Assembly (NCBI GenBank): GCA_963575745.1
Contig: CAUYUJ010018865.1
Coordinates: forward strand, 1-64,000
Source: Prorocentrum cordatum
Lineage: Eukaryota > Sar > Dinophyceae > Prorocentrales > Prorocentraceae
DNA: 64,000 bases
Reading direction: 5' to 3'
The first letter of the stretch is position 1. The number at the start of each line of letters is the position of its first letter. Of the stretch, positions 20,171 through 30,323 are shown in pieces. Below the pieces are notes generated by a model, which saw only the letters and a list, made by a program, of their open reading frames with translations, had not been told where the DNA came from and ran no database searches. The position numbers and the translations under genes are program-made.

Positions 20171-21228
20171 CAAATGTCCCCAAAAGGGTTCCAACCAAAA
20201 AAAACAGGCGAAATGGCGGGATGGGCCGAGGACCTTTCGACTTCTGGCCTCACGTTGAAGCCGCCGCTGCCCCCTGCCCCCGACCCCTTTCCGCCTCTTG
20301 CGCTCAAGAGGATCACTTTTCAGGATCGGCAGAACTGACCGCGTCCGCGTCCCCGTTGCTCATCTGGCCAGCTCCGTCAAAGTGAACATTTTCTTAGTCG
20401 GCGATTCGACATTGGGCGGGGGTCTGGCTCTGGACCTCTGCTAAATGCGACTGGTTACAGCAGTGCGTCCAGTAGGGGAGGCTCCACCTGCTCGAAGCAG
20501 GCGCCAAAAACAGCCAAGATCTACTCGATGGGGGGGAGGGGGGGGTGCGAGGTTCCGCGCCGATCGGCAAAACAACGAAGAAGAACACGATCACAAACCA
20601 GAATCCAAACATGTTGATGTCTCGCTGTTCCTTCCGCTGGCCTCCGCCCACGGACCCGCCGTCGTTCTACTTCCACCGCCGAAGCGCGTCGACGGCGAAG
20701 GCCTCTTTTCCCCGACCGTCCTGTGGTGTGGAGTCCTCGTTTTGCAGAGGCAGTCCCCGCGTCTCCTCTTCCTCTTCCTGCTCCTCCTCCCCTGCCTCCC
20801 TCCCAGTTACCCCCCTCACTTCGGCACACCCCTCACACTTTTCGTGGTCTCCTAGGGAGCTCCACCGAAGGCCTCAGAGGTATGGTTCGCATGCCCCCAG
20901 CGCCTATGTGGCCAAACGTTGGGCCCCAACTTGGCCAAGCTATCTGATTATGTATTCCCCCAGCCGCTCTGGGAACTCTCCGGGGAACACTTGGGGGAGG
21001 CTGAGGGGGAGAATCAGGAGAGGGAGGAGGAGGAGAAGGAGGAGGGCAAAGAGGGAGTAGGAAGAGAAACACGGAGGAGGACCAGGAGAAGGAGGCAAGG
21101 GGTAGGAGCGAGGAGACACAGTTGGACAATGAGAGACAAAGTCGGAGCAACCCCCAACCCCCAGAGTCTGGGGGCGCCCCAGAGTCTGAACAACACCTTC
21201 TTCATGTAAAAAGAATGGAATCTGGGGG

Positions 21229-22975
21229 ACAGAACCCGCAAACCGTCTGAAACGTCCCTACAATATTGTCAGGAATCCTGACGTGTTCCCACCCCTGGCG
21301 GCTCCCCCCTTGGGGTGCCCAAGTTCCACGTCTGCTATCTCGCGGTGAACATTGAACCACCATGAGAAAATAATCAGGGGGAGACAGAAACAGGCAAGCC
21401 GCCTGAGACATCCTCACAAGCTACTCCGAACGCAACGGATGTTGGGCATGCGAACAGGCAAAACGCCTGAGACGTCCTCACTCTTGGTGCCCTCTCTTAG
21501 GCATGCTGAACCAGCGGCTCGCCGGAGACATCCTCAGAGTATGCTCCGAAGGCACAGGGTGTTGGGTACGCAAACAGGCAAACCACCTGAGACATCTCCC
21601 CAATCTGGGGCGCGAGCCCTAAATTGTCCTGACCCCTGGCGCACCCCCCCCTTACCCCCACCCCTTAGGAGTGCTAAAACCAGCGCCTCGCCTGCAACAT
21701 CCTCTGAATCTGCTCAGAAGACAGAAGATGTTGGGCACGCAAGCAGGCACACCGCCTGGGACATCCCTACAACCTGGGCGCGAATCCTAGAGTGTCCTGA
21801 CCCCTGGCGCCCTCCCCTTGGGGCGCCCAAGTGCTACGCGGGCTATATGGCGGTGAGCATTGTACCACCAATGAGTCTGCGTGAGTCCGACTTTGAGTAT
21901 GACGGGGAGTTAGTATGAGTGTGAGTGAGTCCAAGAGTGAATGAGTCTAAGTGTGAGTGAGTCTGCGTGTGAGTGAGTCTGAGGTGTGTTGGATATGCGT
22001 ACTAGTGAGTCTGAGTGTGAGTGGGACAGAATATGAATGAGTCTGACTGTGAGTGAATCAGAATGTTAGTGAGTCTGAGTGCGAGTGAGTCTGAGTGCTA
22101 GTGCGGCTGAGCATGACTTAGTATGAGTGGGCCTGAATGTGAGTGACTCATCATTCTTGCTGAGGAAGGGGGGGAAGAGAAGAAGGTGAGGAGAAGGTTC
22201 TCGGAACCGTCTAAGAAACAACAAGAACCCCACCTTAGGATATGGTGGATGACAAGAACCCCATCTCAGGATATGGGGAAGAATGCCTCGGGGGCAGGAA
22301 AGGCAAACCGCCTGAAGCATCCCCACCATCCGGACGCGAACCCTGGAGTGTCCTCGCCCCTGGCGGCTCGCCCTGCGCGTGAGCAGATGCCACGCGTGCT
22401 ATATCGCGGTGAGCATTGTGCTACCAAACCAAAAATAGTGCAGGGTGGAGAAACAGGCAAACCACCTGAGACCTCCCCGCAATCTGGGTACGAATCCTGG
22501 AGTGTCCTCAACCCCGGCGGCTCCCCTCTTGGGGTGCCCAAGTGCCACGCCTGCTATATACCGCGATGAACACGGGGCAGACGCGGGCAAACCACTCGGG
22601 ACGTCCTCGAATTCTGGGCGCGAATCCTGGAGTGTCCTCGCCGCTAGCAATTCCCCCCCTTGGGGTGCCCAAGTGCCACACCTGCTAGATCGCGGTGAGC
22701 ACTGGACCACCGAAAGAGAAACGTCTGGGCTGCTGAAACAGGCAAGCCGCTTGAGACATCCCCACAATCTGGGCGCGACCTTTAAAGGGTCCTCACCCCT
22801 GGCGGCTCCCCCTTGGGGCGCACAAGTGCCACACCTACAATATCGCGATGAGCATTGGACCACCAGAAGGGATAGTCCGGAGGGCAGACACGGGCAAACC
22901 GCTTGACACATCCCCACGATCTGGGAGCGACTTTTGCAGTGTCCTCGCCCCTGGCGGTGAGCAGTGGACCACCTG
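21229..22975. repeat. ~150-bp satellite, about ten monomers
   Basis: Monomers share GGCAAACCGCCTGAGACATC, CAATCTGGGCGCGAATCCTG, GAGTGTCCTCGCCCCTGGCG, TTGGGGTGCCCAAGTGCCAC and CGCGGTGAGCATTGGACCAC. Recognisable starts: 21229, 21390, 21453, 21572, 21740, 22290, 22450, 22582, 22736 and 22890. Some units (21400-21720) are shorter variants with TGCTCCGAA/GATGTTGGGCACGC. The array is split by the GAGTCTGAGT repeat at 21885-22160. Confidence 0.85.
21885..22165. repeat. GTGAGTCTGA-type 10-12 bp tandem repeat
   Basis: Degenerate TGAGTCTGAGTG/TGAGTGAGTC units interrupting the satellite. The same motif recurs at 22980-23160 after the last monomer. Confidence 0.85.
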
Positions 22976-23462
22976 AAAAGTCTGAGTGAGTCTTGGTGAG
23001 GAAGAATGATAAAAACTGTGTCGGAGGCACAGAGTCTGAATGCCTATGAATGAAAAGCGAGTCTGGGGCTAATTCCCTGAGTGTGTCTGAATCTAAGTGT
23101 GAAAGATGAGTCTGAGTGAGGAAGTGATGTGGTTGAGTCTGCGTGAGGAAAAATGAGGAAGTGATGGGCCACGCGAAGAAGAGAGGGTCTGCGATAGACC
23201 CCGTGATGGGCGCTTGGTGGTCTGAGTATGAACACGTACATGCGTGATCTGTTAGGGAAGAGGTCCGGAGGCGCCTTAGTAAAAACAGAAGCCCCATTCG
23301 GGAGCGGCCAAGCGGGGGGTGTCCAAGAGGGGGGGGGCCAAGCTAGGTGCGCTCGCGTCATATCTGACGTCCTACCCCTCCCTCCCATCCCTTACCATGG
23401 CGCTGATTTTCTCTATCCGCGGACGCGTGTCGTAGCGGACCTGTGGCTCCGCGCGCGCGTGC

Positions 23463-23645
23463 GTAGTGGGTGGTGGTGCACGTGCGTGCGTGCGTGCGTG
23501 TGTGCGTGGTTGTCGTGGTGGTGGTGGTGGTGGTGGTGGTGGTGGTGGTGGTGGTGGTGGTGGTGGTGGTGGTGGTGGTGGTGGTGGTGGTGGTGGTGTG
23601 GTGGTGGTGGTGGTGGGTGGTGGTGGTGGTGGTGGCGGTGCGGCG
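23463..23645. repeat. GTG trinucleotide array
   Basis: (GTG)n about 23516-23634, preceded by GTGCGTGC units. Confidence 0.95.
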
Positions 23646-24060
23646 CGGTGGTGGCGGGCGGATGGGCGCGCGAGAAAAAGGCCCGCGCTGGGGCGAGAAC
23701 GCCATCCTGAACGACGGAGGCCAAACACCGATCCGAAAATGAGGCCCACGCTGCAGCGGGAGCACGATTCGGAACGATTCGGGAGCAGAAAAGAGGCCGG
23801 CGCCTCGACGAGAGCAGCATTTTGGGAAAAAATGACGCCGGCGCCTCAGCGAGAGTCGTTTCCCGGGATTTCCCGGGAATCCTGTGTGTTAAAAAACAGT
23901 ACGCGGAGGGTGCGCGGCCATCACCCGGACGCCATCAGGGGAAGAGGGAGAGTATTTTCATATTGAGTAATTGTACATCATGACCGGCGGCATGTGCGCG
24001 GCCCAGCGGGGGGGCCGTGGACGTAATGAAATTAGAAGAGGCGCCATGACATCTGGGGAA

Positions 24061-24084
24061 ATATCATGGCCCACGCCATGATAT
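24061..24084. other. Perfect hairpin with 10-bp arms
   Basis: ATATCATGGC - CCAC - GCCATGATAT. Role unknown. Confidence 0.8.
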
Positions 24085-24184
24085 CCACCCCCCCCTAGTC
24101 ATCACCCCCCTCTTTTCCGCCCCCGACCCATTCTTGGACAAACATGCCCACGCCGCGCTGGACGAGAAGGGGGGAAAGCACAGC

Positions 24185-24300
24185 AGGAGGGGGTGGCAAA
24201 CCAGCCGCGCGCAGCTGCTCTCCCCGGCGCCGCGGAGGCGCCCGACGCGTCGAGGCACATGCCTGGCGGCAGGGGCCCGAACCAGCTGCGCGCCGCAGGC
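24185..24300 (-). CDS. Exon-like piece of ricin-type beta-trefoil protein (E)
   Basis: The minus-strand frame reads WFGPLPPGMCLDASGASAA..., matching the xxCLDAxG strand of ricin-B-type lectin repeats. It is open but flanked by a GGA array upstream (24320-24560), so the exon edges are unknown. Part of a set of similar fragments through 26472 on the same strand. Confidence 0.45.
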
Positions 24301-24319
24301 TTCAGCCCCCCCCCTCGTC

Positions 24320-24560
24320 CTAGGAGGAGGGGGAGGAGGAGGAGGAGAAGGAGGAGGAGGAGGAGGAAGAAGATAAAGGAGAGGAGGAGGAGGAGGAGGA
24401 AGAGAAGGAGGAGGTGGAGGAGGAGGAGGAGGAGGAGGAGAGAGGAGGGGAGGAGGATGGAGGAGGAAGAGGAGCATGGAGGAGGAAGGAGGAGCATGGA
24501 GGAGGAGGAGGAGGAGGAGGAGGAGGAGGAGGAGGAGGAGGAGGAGGAGGAGGAGGAGGG
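24320..24560. repeat. GGA trinucleotide array
   Basis: (GGA)n with GAA and TGGA interruptions, lying between two trefoil exon-like pieces. Confidence 0.95.
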
Positions 24561-24615
24561 TTGGCATCATCGGGAGGTGCGGGGCAGGCCGACCCAGCCA
24601 CGCGCTGGCTGCTCC

Positions 24616-24810
24616 CTACAGAGGGGCCAGGACCAGATATCTGCCCGCCTTCGCGCTCCGGAGCCTCGTGCAGGCCTCGCCGTCGATCACCCCGGCGTCC
24701 TCCAGCAGCCAGTGGGACCCCGGGTCGTCCTTGTCCGCAGTCATGTGGACGAACGACCCCTCGTCCACAGCCTGTATCTGGACGTGCCAGGGGGCGCCAA
24801 CGGCCCACCT
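24616..24810 (-). CDS. Exon-like piece of ricin-type beta-trefoil protein (A)
   Basis: Reads RWAVGAPWHVQIQAVDEGSF...GSHWLLEDAG...LRSAKAGRYLVL. The HWLLED and RSAKAGRYL patterns fit the QxW-like turn and the following strand of a beta-trefoil repeat. The upstream side abuts the TIR element at 24812-24969, which is where an intron would be expected. Confidence 0.5.
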   Translation of the reverse strand, partial: RWAVGAPWHVQIQAVDEGSFVHMTADKDDPGSHWLLEDAGVIDGEACTRLRSAKAGRYLVLAPL

Positions 24811-24811
24811 C

Positions 24812-24969
24812 TTACCAGCCTGGAACATATCCCTATGCCTATGCTGGGCACCTCCTCATCACGATGCCAATCTTAGAGATTCCCTTATTTTTTGAGGGCG
24901 AATCCCTAAGACTGTCATCGCCTTTCGGCGTGTCAATCTTAGGGATAGGGATACGTTCGAGGCTGGTAA
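24812..24969. mobile_element. Family-8 TIR element
   Basis: 158 bp. TIRs begin TTACCAGCCTGGAAC and, inverted, TTACCAGCCTCGAAC; 23 of 25 bp match through ATCCCTAT. No clear 8-bp TSD. It adjoins trefoil fragment A. Confidence 0.75.
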
Positions 24970-25199
24970 ATCTCACCGCTCCTGGCTGGGCCGATCCTGG
25001 GCCCCCAGGATGGGCGAGAAAACGCCTCCCTGGCCAGGACGGGAGGGCTTCTACCAACACCCTGGGGCCAGGATAAGCACGGCGAGGGTGGAAGAAGAAG
25101 AAGAAGAAGAAGAAGAAGCACAACGAGCACACAGTTACGCTTATTCGGAGGTCCGCGCGGAGCTCCGAAGGCTTCTGTCCCTGCCGTGCCCTCTTTCTC

Positions 25200-25345
25200 G
25201 CGAGGATCCAGCTGACGCCCCCCGAAATGTACATGCCGCTGGACACGTTCATGATGGCCTGCGGCTGCGTGTCGGCCGGCGCGAGCTGCCACTGGCTGTG
25301 CGCGCTGCGCGGATTGTCCCACACGCCCGGGCGCGCCGCCGAAGG
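25200..25345 (-). CDS. Exon-like piece of ricin-type beta-trefoil protein (B)
   Basis: The frame reads PGVWDNPRSAHSQWQLAPAD...AIMNVSSGMYISGG. SQWQL is a textbook QxW core, and NVxSGMYxSGG is the next trefoil strand. The open frame continues upstream to about 25549 without stops. The downstream edge is uncertain; GGCGTCAGC could serve as a non-canonical donor. Confidence 0.55.
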
Positions 25346-25558
25346 GGGGGGGGGCCTGGCAAAGGAAGGCACACTCGAGCGCCCCACCTCGCGACGCCGG
25401 GTGGCCTCCGGGCCACAGGCTCGGGCCTCCGGGGGTTGCCCTTTCTCCTGCACGCTCCGGGCACCCCATGGGCAGCTCGCGGCGAAGCGCAGCTGCTGCT
25501 CGGCATCCCGAGGCATGCAATGAAGCCCCCCACGGACCGACGAAACCACCCCCTACGT

Positions 25559-25769
25559 TTGTGTTGCCCCCATCGTACCATCGTACTTAAGGACCACATC
25601 CCGGAAATGATTGCGAGCACACGGCAAAGTGTCGAAAGAGTATCGAAACAGTGTAGGACGAACGCCTCCCAGGGCCCGACACGTGAAAACCATGCATTTC
25701 TTGGGAACTTGTTCTGGTGCTCGAACTTCTTTCTGGCGATCGAGGCTAAAGTAGGTTAGAACAGCATAA
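25559..25769 (+). mobile_element. Family-6 short element between CCCTACGT repeats
   Basis: Second copy of 10043-10259. Flanked by CCCTACGT at 25551-25558 and 25770-25777 (8/8). Confidence 0.8.
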
Positions 25770-25777
25770 CCCTACGT

Positions 25778-25943
25778 TTGGGTCGGGCATGTCCCCCTAC
25801 AGGCGGATTTTGGACGAGAAATTGAAAGTAGTCAAACAAATCCTTAACATATTCAAGAACATTCGCAAAACATCGTCCCCCTACTACTATGTTTTTGGTT
25901 ATTTTTGAGTGCCCCCCCCTGTAGAGGGACAGGCCCGACTTAA
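25778..25943. mobile_element. Family-1 TIR element with perfect 8-bp TSD
   Basis: 166 bp between CCCTACGT (25770-25777) and CCCTACGT (25944-25951). Ends TTGGGTCGGGC and GCCCGACTTAA. It shares its left TSD with the adjoining family-6 element. Confidence 0.85.
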
Positions 25944-25951
25944 CCCTACGT

Positions 25952-26092
25952 GTCGCCCCCCTCGTCGCCGCCCCCGAAAATCTGCAGGAACTCGCCCTCC
26001 CGGGCTCGGCCCCCGCACAGGTTCAGGAACATGCGCGTCTGCCTGCTGCGGATGCAGTACCGCCGCACGGCGCTGCCTCCTGTGAGGGGCCC
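25952..26092 (-). CDS. Exon-like piece of ricin-type beta-trefoil protein (C)
   Basis: The frame reads GGSAVRRYCIRSRQTRMFLN then LCGGRAREGEFLQIFGGGDE, the classic trefoil strand FLNxCGGxAxEGxxLQ. It ends at a TAG inside the TSD of the family-1 element (minus strand ACGTAGGG). That TSD contains GT and AG, so a GT-AG intron from the first to the last TSD copy is possible. Confidence 0.55.
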
Positions 26093-26250
26093 GTTTTCCA
26101 CCACCACCACCACCATTAGTTGGAGGGGGTCCTCCTCCTCCACCTCCTCCTCTTCCTCCTCCTCGTCGTCCTCCTCCCCCTCCTCCTCCTCCACCTCCTT
26201 TCTCCCTCCAACTTATGGTGGTGGTGGTGGTGGAGGAAAAAAACAGGCCC
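26092..26250. mobile_element. Family-11 TIR element
   Basis: Arms TTTTCCACCACCACCACCAC (26096-) and its inverse ending near 26247, each followed inward by AGTTGGAGGG. The centre is CTC-rich. Candidate flanks GGGGCCCG/CAGGCCCA agree at 5 of 8. It lies between trefoil fragments C and D. Confidence 0.6.
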
Positions 26251-26364
26251 AACATGCTGTGAGCGGGCGTCAGGGAGGCATCGGCCGACCAGCTGGAACA
26301 GGTGGGAGCAGGATGCGGCGGGGCGGGGAAGAGGGCGAAGGGGGGAGGGGCGGGGAGGGGGCCT

Positions 26365-26472
26365 ACAGAACTGTCGACCAGCTGCCGTTCGTTGAGCTCC
26401 TCGCGAAGGGTATCGTTGCGGGCGTCATCCCGAAGGGCAACCTCCGACAGAGCGGCGCGACCGTTGGGGGGG
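26365..26472 (-). CDS. Possible exon-like piece of the trefoil gene (D)
   Basis: The open minus frame reads SEVALRDDARNDTLREELNE then RQLVDSSVG. It is compatible with a trefoil strand, but no QxW is visible. Placement rests on strand and order. Confidence 0.3.
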
Positions 26473-26544
26473 TGAAAAGGGGGGCCCTCTGCCCGCCGCC
26501 TGCCCGCCCTGCGAGGGCATCGCCGACGCAGCTGCCGCGCGCAG

Positions 26545-26995
26545 GAGCGCTGGGGCAGCGCGGGGCCAGGCCCCCCCTCCCAGTCAAGCGGGGGTGGAGG
26601 GCCCCGCGGCCTGGGGCGCGCCGGGCGACGGCTGCGCCGACGCAGCAGCCACCCGCGGGAGCGCTGGGGCAACGTGGGGCCAGGCCGCCCCTCCTTGTCA
26701 AGCGGGGGCGGATGGCCCCGCGGACTGGGGCGCGCCCAGCACGGGTGTCGCGGGCGCCGCGAACACCAACGCCGACCGTATCAGCGCTTACAGACGGCAC
26801 GCCCCAACCGCCAATCGCGAGCTCCAGTTCCAATCGGGCCGCAAGGAGCGCGGCGGAAAACCTGGGCGGCACTGCGGCGACGGCGCCGCGGGCGCAGCGG
26901 CCAACCACGGGAGTGCCGGCGCAGCGCGGAGCCAGGCCCCCCCGCCCAGTCAGGCGGGGATGGGGGGCCCCGCGGCCTGGGGCGATACGGCGGCG
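26545..26995. repeat. Three degenerate ~100-bp GC-rich units
   Basis: Blocks with GGAGCGCTGGGGCA, GCGGGGCCAGGCC and CAAGCGGGGGTGGAGGGCC recur near 26545, 26660 and 26910. Confidence 0.6.
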
Positions 26996-27358
26996 GACGC
27001 TTGCCCGGAGGATGGTGGAGAGGCCCCCCCCTCGCTTTCGGCGCGCTTCTCGACCAGGCGAGGAGAGACGGCGCGGGAACCGACGCCAGCTGGCGACGGG
27101 GTACGGCGCGCAGGCGACTCGGGCGCGACCCGAACGCGGGCGGGCCGCGCGGCGCGGACCTGCGTGGCCCACGTCAAGCCCAAGCCCGTCGGGGCGGAGA
27201 GCGCCTGGTGAGGAGCTGCCGCCCGAGGCGAGACCCTGCCGGAGCTGGCGGGCAGCGCGGAGGAGGGCGCGCGCGCTCTTTCAAGGCGCGGAGCGACCTC
27301 GGCCTGGACGACTCAATTCATCTTCGACCCAGACCTGGGTCGCCTCCTGCAAACGGAC

Positions 27359-29410
27359 ATGCTCTTGCACCTGCGGGGCCAGGCCAAGCGCGACGTCGCC
27401 GCGAGGGGTGCCGGCGCAAAGGTCAGGGAGGAGCGCAAGCCACGCCAGATCACCGCGGACGTCCATGCCGCCCGCGTCCCGCCCCCCCGAAGCGCCGGCG
27501 CGACCTCGCGCAGGGGCCCGCTCCCCGCCGCGTGGCGCCGCCCCCGAGCAGAACCCAGACAGGGCGCTCTCGCCCGAGAGGAGGCCCATCCACGACCAGG
27601 GGCGCGTCAACGAGACCACGGACAAGGCGTGGCGCCCACCAGCCGCTCAACCTTTCCATCGGCAGCTCGCCAGGCTCGTCGCACGGTGGTCCGCGAGGCT
27701 GCCGCGCATACCCATCCTCCTCTCCAAGCTGGACGTCGAAGGGGCCTTCGAGCTTGTCTGGGTGGACCCCCTGGACGTCGGCACCTTCGCTGCCGACCTG
27801 CCCTGGCACGTGGAGTCCTGCGCGGTCCCCGGGAAGGCGGCCGAGCCCGAGACGACCGACGGCGACGAGCAGCACGACCGCCGGGCGCAGCCCTGCTTGG
27901 ACGATCGACGAGGGCACACTCACCTCGCTCGTCCTCACCTTGGATTGGGCTGGGGGCCCGGGCGAGTGGGCGCCGCGGGGCGACAGCGCGGCGGCCGTCC
28001 GCAGCCAGCGCGCAACGCTGGGCACGGCCTGGGAGGGGCCCTTCAAGTTCCAGTCGCACATCCTCATGGACAATTTCGTGCTGGTTGAGTCCGCCCTGGG
28101 CACGCACCCCTGTACCTCCAGATCCCTGGCGCAGAACGTCGGGAAACTGCTGGGCCCAGCTGCCGTCAGACAGGAAGGGAAGCAGCAGGAGGGGTACTTC
28201 TCGACGGACAAGATCGCCTGCAAGGCTTGGAGTACCGCGCCGACGCGATGCAGGTCGCTATCCCGGAGCCACGGTTCCGCAAGGGAGCCTACTACTCAGT
28301 GATGCGCGACAGCGGCCACAAGGGAGCGAGGCTACGCGACATGCAGGTGCTGCGAGGCGCGGGCGCCAGCTGGATGGCCGCCGCGCCGGCGCTGGCCACC
28401 GAGCCGAGGGCGGTGAACGTGTTCCTCGCGCCGCAGGCCGACAGGATATTCAGGCCTTGGGTCGAGCCAGGGAACGAGGACGCCACGTGGCAGGACCTCT
28501 GGGGCGCATGCGAGCTGCTCCGCCTCCTCCCCGCCCGCCCCGAAGTATGGGGAGAACGCTTCACGGTCTCCGTGTGCGCGCTCCTGGGCGCCCGCGAGCG
28601 GCTCGCGCTGCCCGGCGAAACCGCAAAGGCCATGTGGGTGACCACCGACGCTGCCACGTCTGTCGCCTTTGGAGCCGACTGGACGGAGAAGGTCTATCTG
28701 CGGCAGGACCTCGTAGACTGCAAGGGCACGCTTGGACGGCGGCGACGTCGAGATCGCCCTCGGGGAGGCCCTGGCCTACATCGCCCTAGCTGGACGCCAG
28801 GGGCCGACCTGGAGCAGGCGGCGCGTGCTCCTGGCCACGGACAACATGGTCTTCACCAGCTGGCTCACGAAGCGGCATCATCGCCCTCGTTTGGCTTCGA
28901 ATGCGGGCACAACTTCCTCGCGGTCGGGCACTTCTTCCGCGCCTACCACAACGTCGCGGCGGACTTCGACTCCAGGGCTAGCCAGGAGGAGGTCAGCGCC
29001 CGCATGGCCGAGTTGGGCCTCGAGGGCGTTGGCGCGGCGAACGAGTGGGCGGACCTCGTCGCCAACGGGGTTCGCCGCAGGGTCCTCCGCCTGCTGGGAG
29101 GCGATGCCGACGACGGCCAGATCGCCCTCCAGCTTCGGGCGGCACGCCTGCGGAGGAGATTCAGGGAGGCAGAGCCCTCGAAATGGAGCCTGGGCGCCGG
29201 CTTCTTCACCGAGGCCTGGGTACGCTTGGGAGGCACGGCACACGCGGCGCCCCTCGGGGAGGACCCATCCCCAAGCCTGGGGCCCGTCTGGGCTGTCCTG
29301 GCGACGCTCGGCCCCGACCCCACCGGCCGCAGCGCCAGCACAGCAGCCAAGCAGGCAGCCCGCCGAGGCGCCCGGCGCGTCGCCCTCGATGCCCCGAGGC
29401 AGTTGCCTCT
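27359..29410 (+). pseudogene. Reverse transcriptase-RNase H of a retroelement, several frameshifts
   Basis: Pieces in successive frames: RT motif A at ~27720-27800 (LLSKLDVEGAFELVWVDPLD); RT motifs around 27925-28230 (LDWAGGPGEWAPRG, then SHILMDNFVLVE, where MDN replaces the usual xDD); connection and RNase H at 28227-28737 (MWVTTDAATSVAFGADW, first Asp); 28732-28870 (EIALGEALAYIAL with Glu, LLATDNMVF with Asp); 28890-29400 (AYHNVAADFDSR, the last catalytic block). At least three frame changes are needed (about 27830-27890, 28200-28230, 28735, 28880). The motif style matches the non-LTR-unlike, DIRS/Ngaro-type RT-RH common in dinoflagellates; the class is an inference. No recombinase is seen next to it. 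Confidence 0.7.
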
Positions 29411-29430
29411 CGACGAGGCCGCCCACAGCC

Positions 29431-29545
29431 TGAGGAGGAGGAGGAGGAGGAGGAGGAGGAGGAGGAGGAGGAGGAGGAGGAGCAGGAGGAGGAGGAGGAG
29501 GAGGAGGAGGAGGAGGAGGAGGAGGAGCAGGAGGTGGTGGTGGCG
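29431..29545. repeat. GGA trinucleotide array
   Basis: (GGA)n with GCA interruptions, directly after the RT-RH remnant. Confidence 0.95.
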
Positions 29546-30140
29546 CTCCTCAAGAGTCCGAGGCGGATCGAACTAGGGAGTGTGGGAGCAGATGCCCCCC
29601 TCATATCTGCAGCTCGGCACCTCACCAACGAGGGGCACTAGCGGCAGCCCCGTGCATGCACGGGGGTAGCCAGTGCACAGCCCGTGCCGAAGCGGCTCCT
29701 TCCTGCACCAGGGAGGCGAGACCAAAAACTTAAACTAACTCAGATTTAAACCCACGGTCCAGCAGCAAGCAGCAACGACGCGGAAGAAGGGCGGGCGAGC
29801 GGGCGCGCTACCAAGGCGCCCCCGAACCCCCCCCAAGGGAGCGGGAAGGGCGAGAAAGCGAGAGAGACGACCGGACACGACGAGGAAGCAGGAGGGGACC
29901 GAAAACTCGCACAGACACTTAGCCTAGACAGGATTTCTAATTCAGAACGCACACAAACACAGAACCCGAATTCGAGGCCCAAGGAAAAAGTTCGCTGCTC
30001 CAAAAAGTTAGGTGGGGCGGAGAGAAGAGGGACGGCGGCAGCAGCACACGGCGCCTTCATCAGCAGGCTCAGGTCTCGAGGCGCACGATGGAGGTACCCT
30101 CCCCAACGAAACCGATCCACCCGCGGCAATCGTGCAAGGA

Positions 30141-30320
30141 GGGCGGCGCACCTATGATCCACTCAGGGTCCCTGAACCACTCGTGGCAATCATCGTCGAC
30201 GGGCGCCACACCTATGATCCACTCGCGGTCCCTGAACCACGCTTGGCAATCATCAATGACGGGCGTCGCACCTATGATCCACTCAAGGTCCTTGGACCAC
30301 TCGCGGTCGCTGTCGATCCT
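30141..30320. repeat. 60-bp minisatellite, three units
   Basis: Units 30141-30200, 30201-30260 and 30261-30320 share CACCTATGATCCACTC and GGCAATCATC. The unit length is a multiple of three, and several frames stay open (plus: RTYDPL; minus: WFRDREWIIG). Confidence 0.85.
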
Positions 30321-30323
30321 CAG

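Noticed and set aside
22475-22500. tRNA or tRNA-derived SINE from the CGAATCC box
   Set aside because: No A box or cloverleaf could be built around it; kept only as a note on the satellite.
21229-22975. CRISPR-like array of ~150-bp units
   Set aside because: Units are contiguous and diverged, without unique spacers between short identical repeats; the context is eukaryotic.
25950-28088. 712-codon ORF as a single protein
   Set aside because: It runs from trefoil antisense through CCACCA repeats and Arg/Pro-rich sequence before reaching RT motif A; only the last part is real coding.
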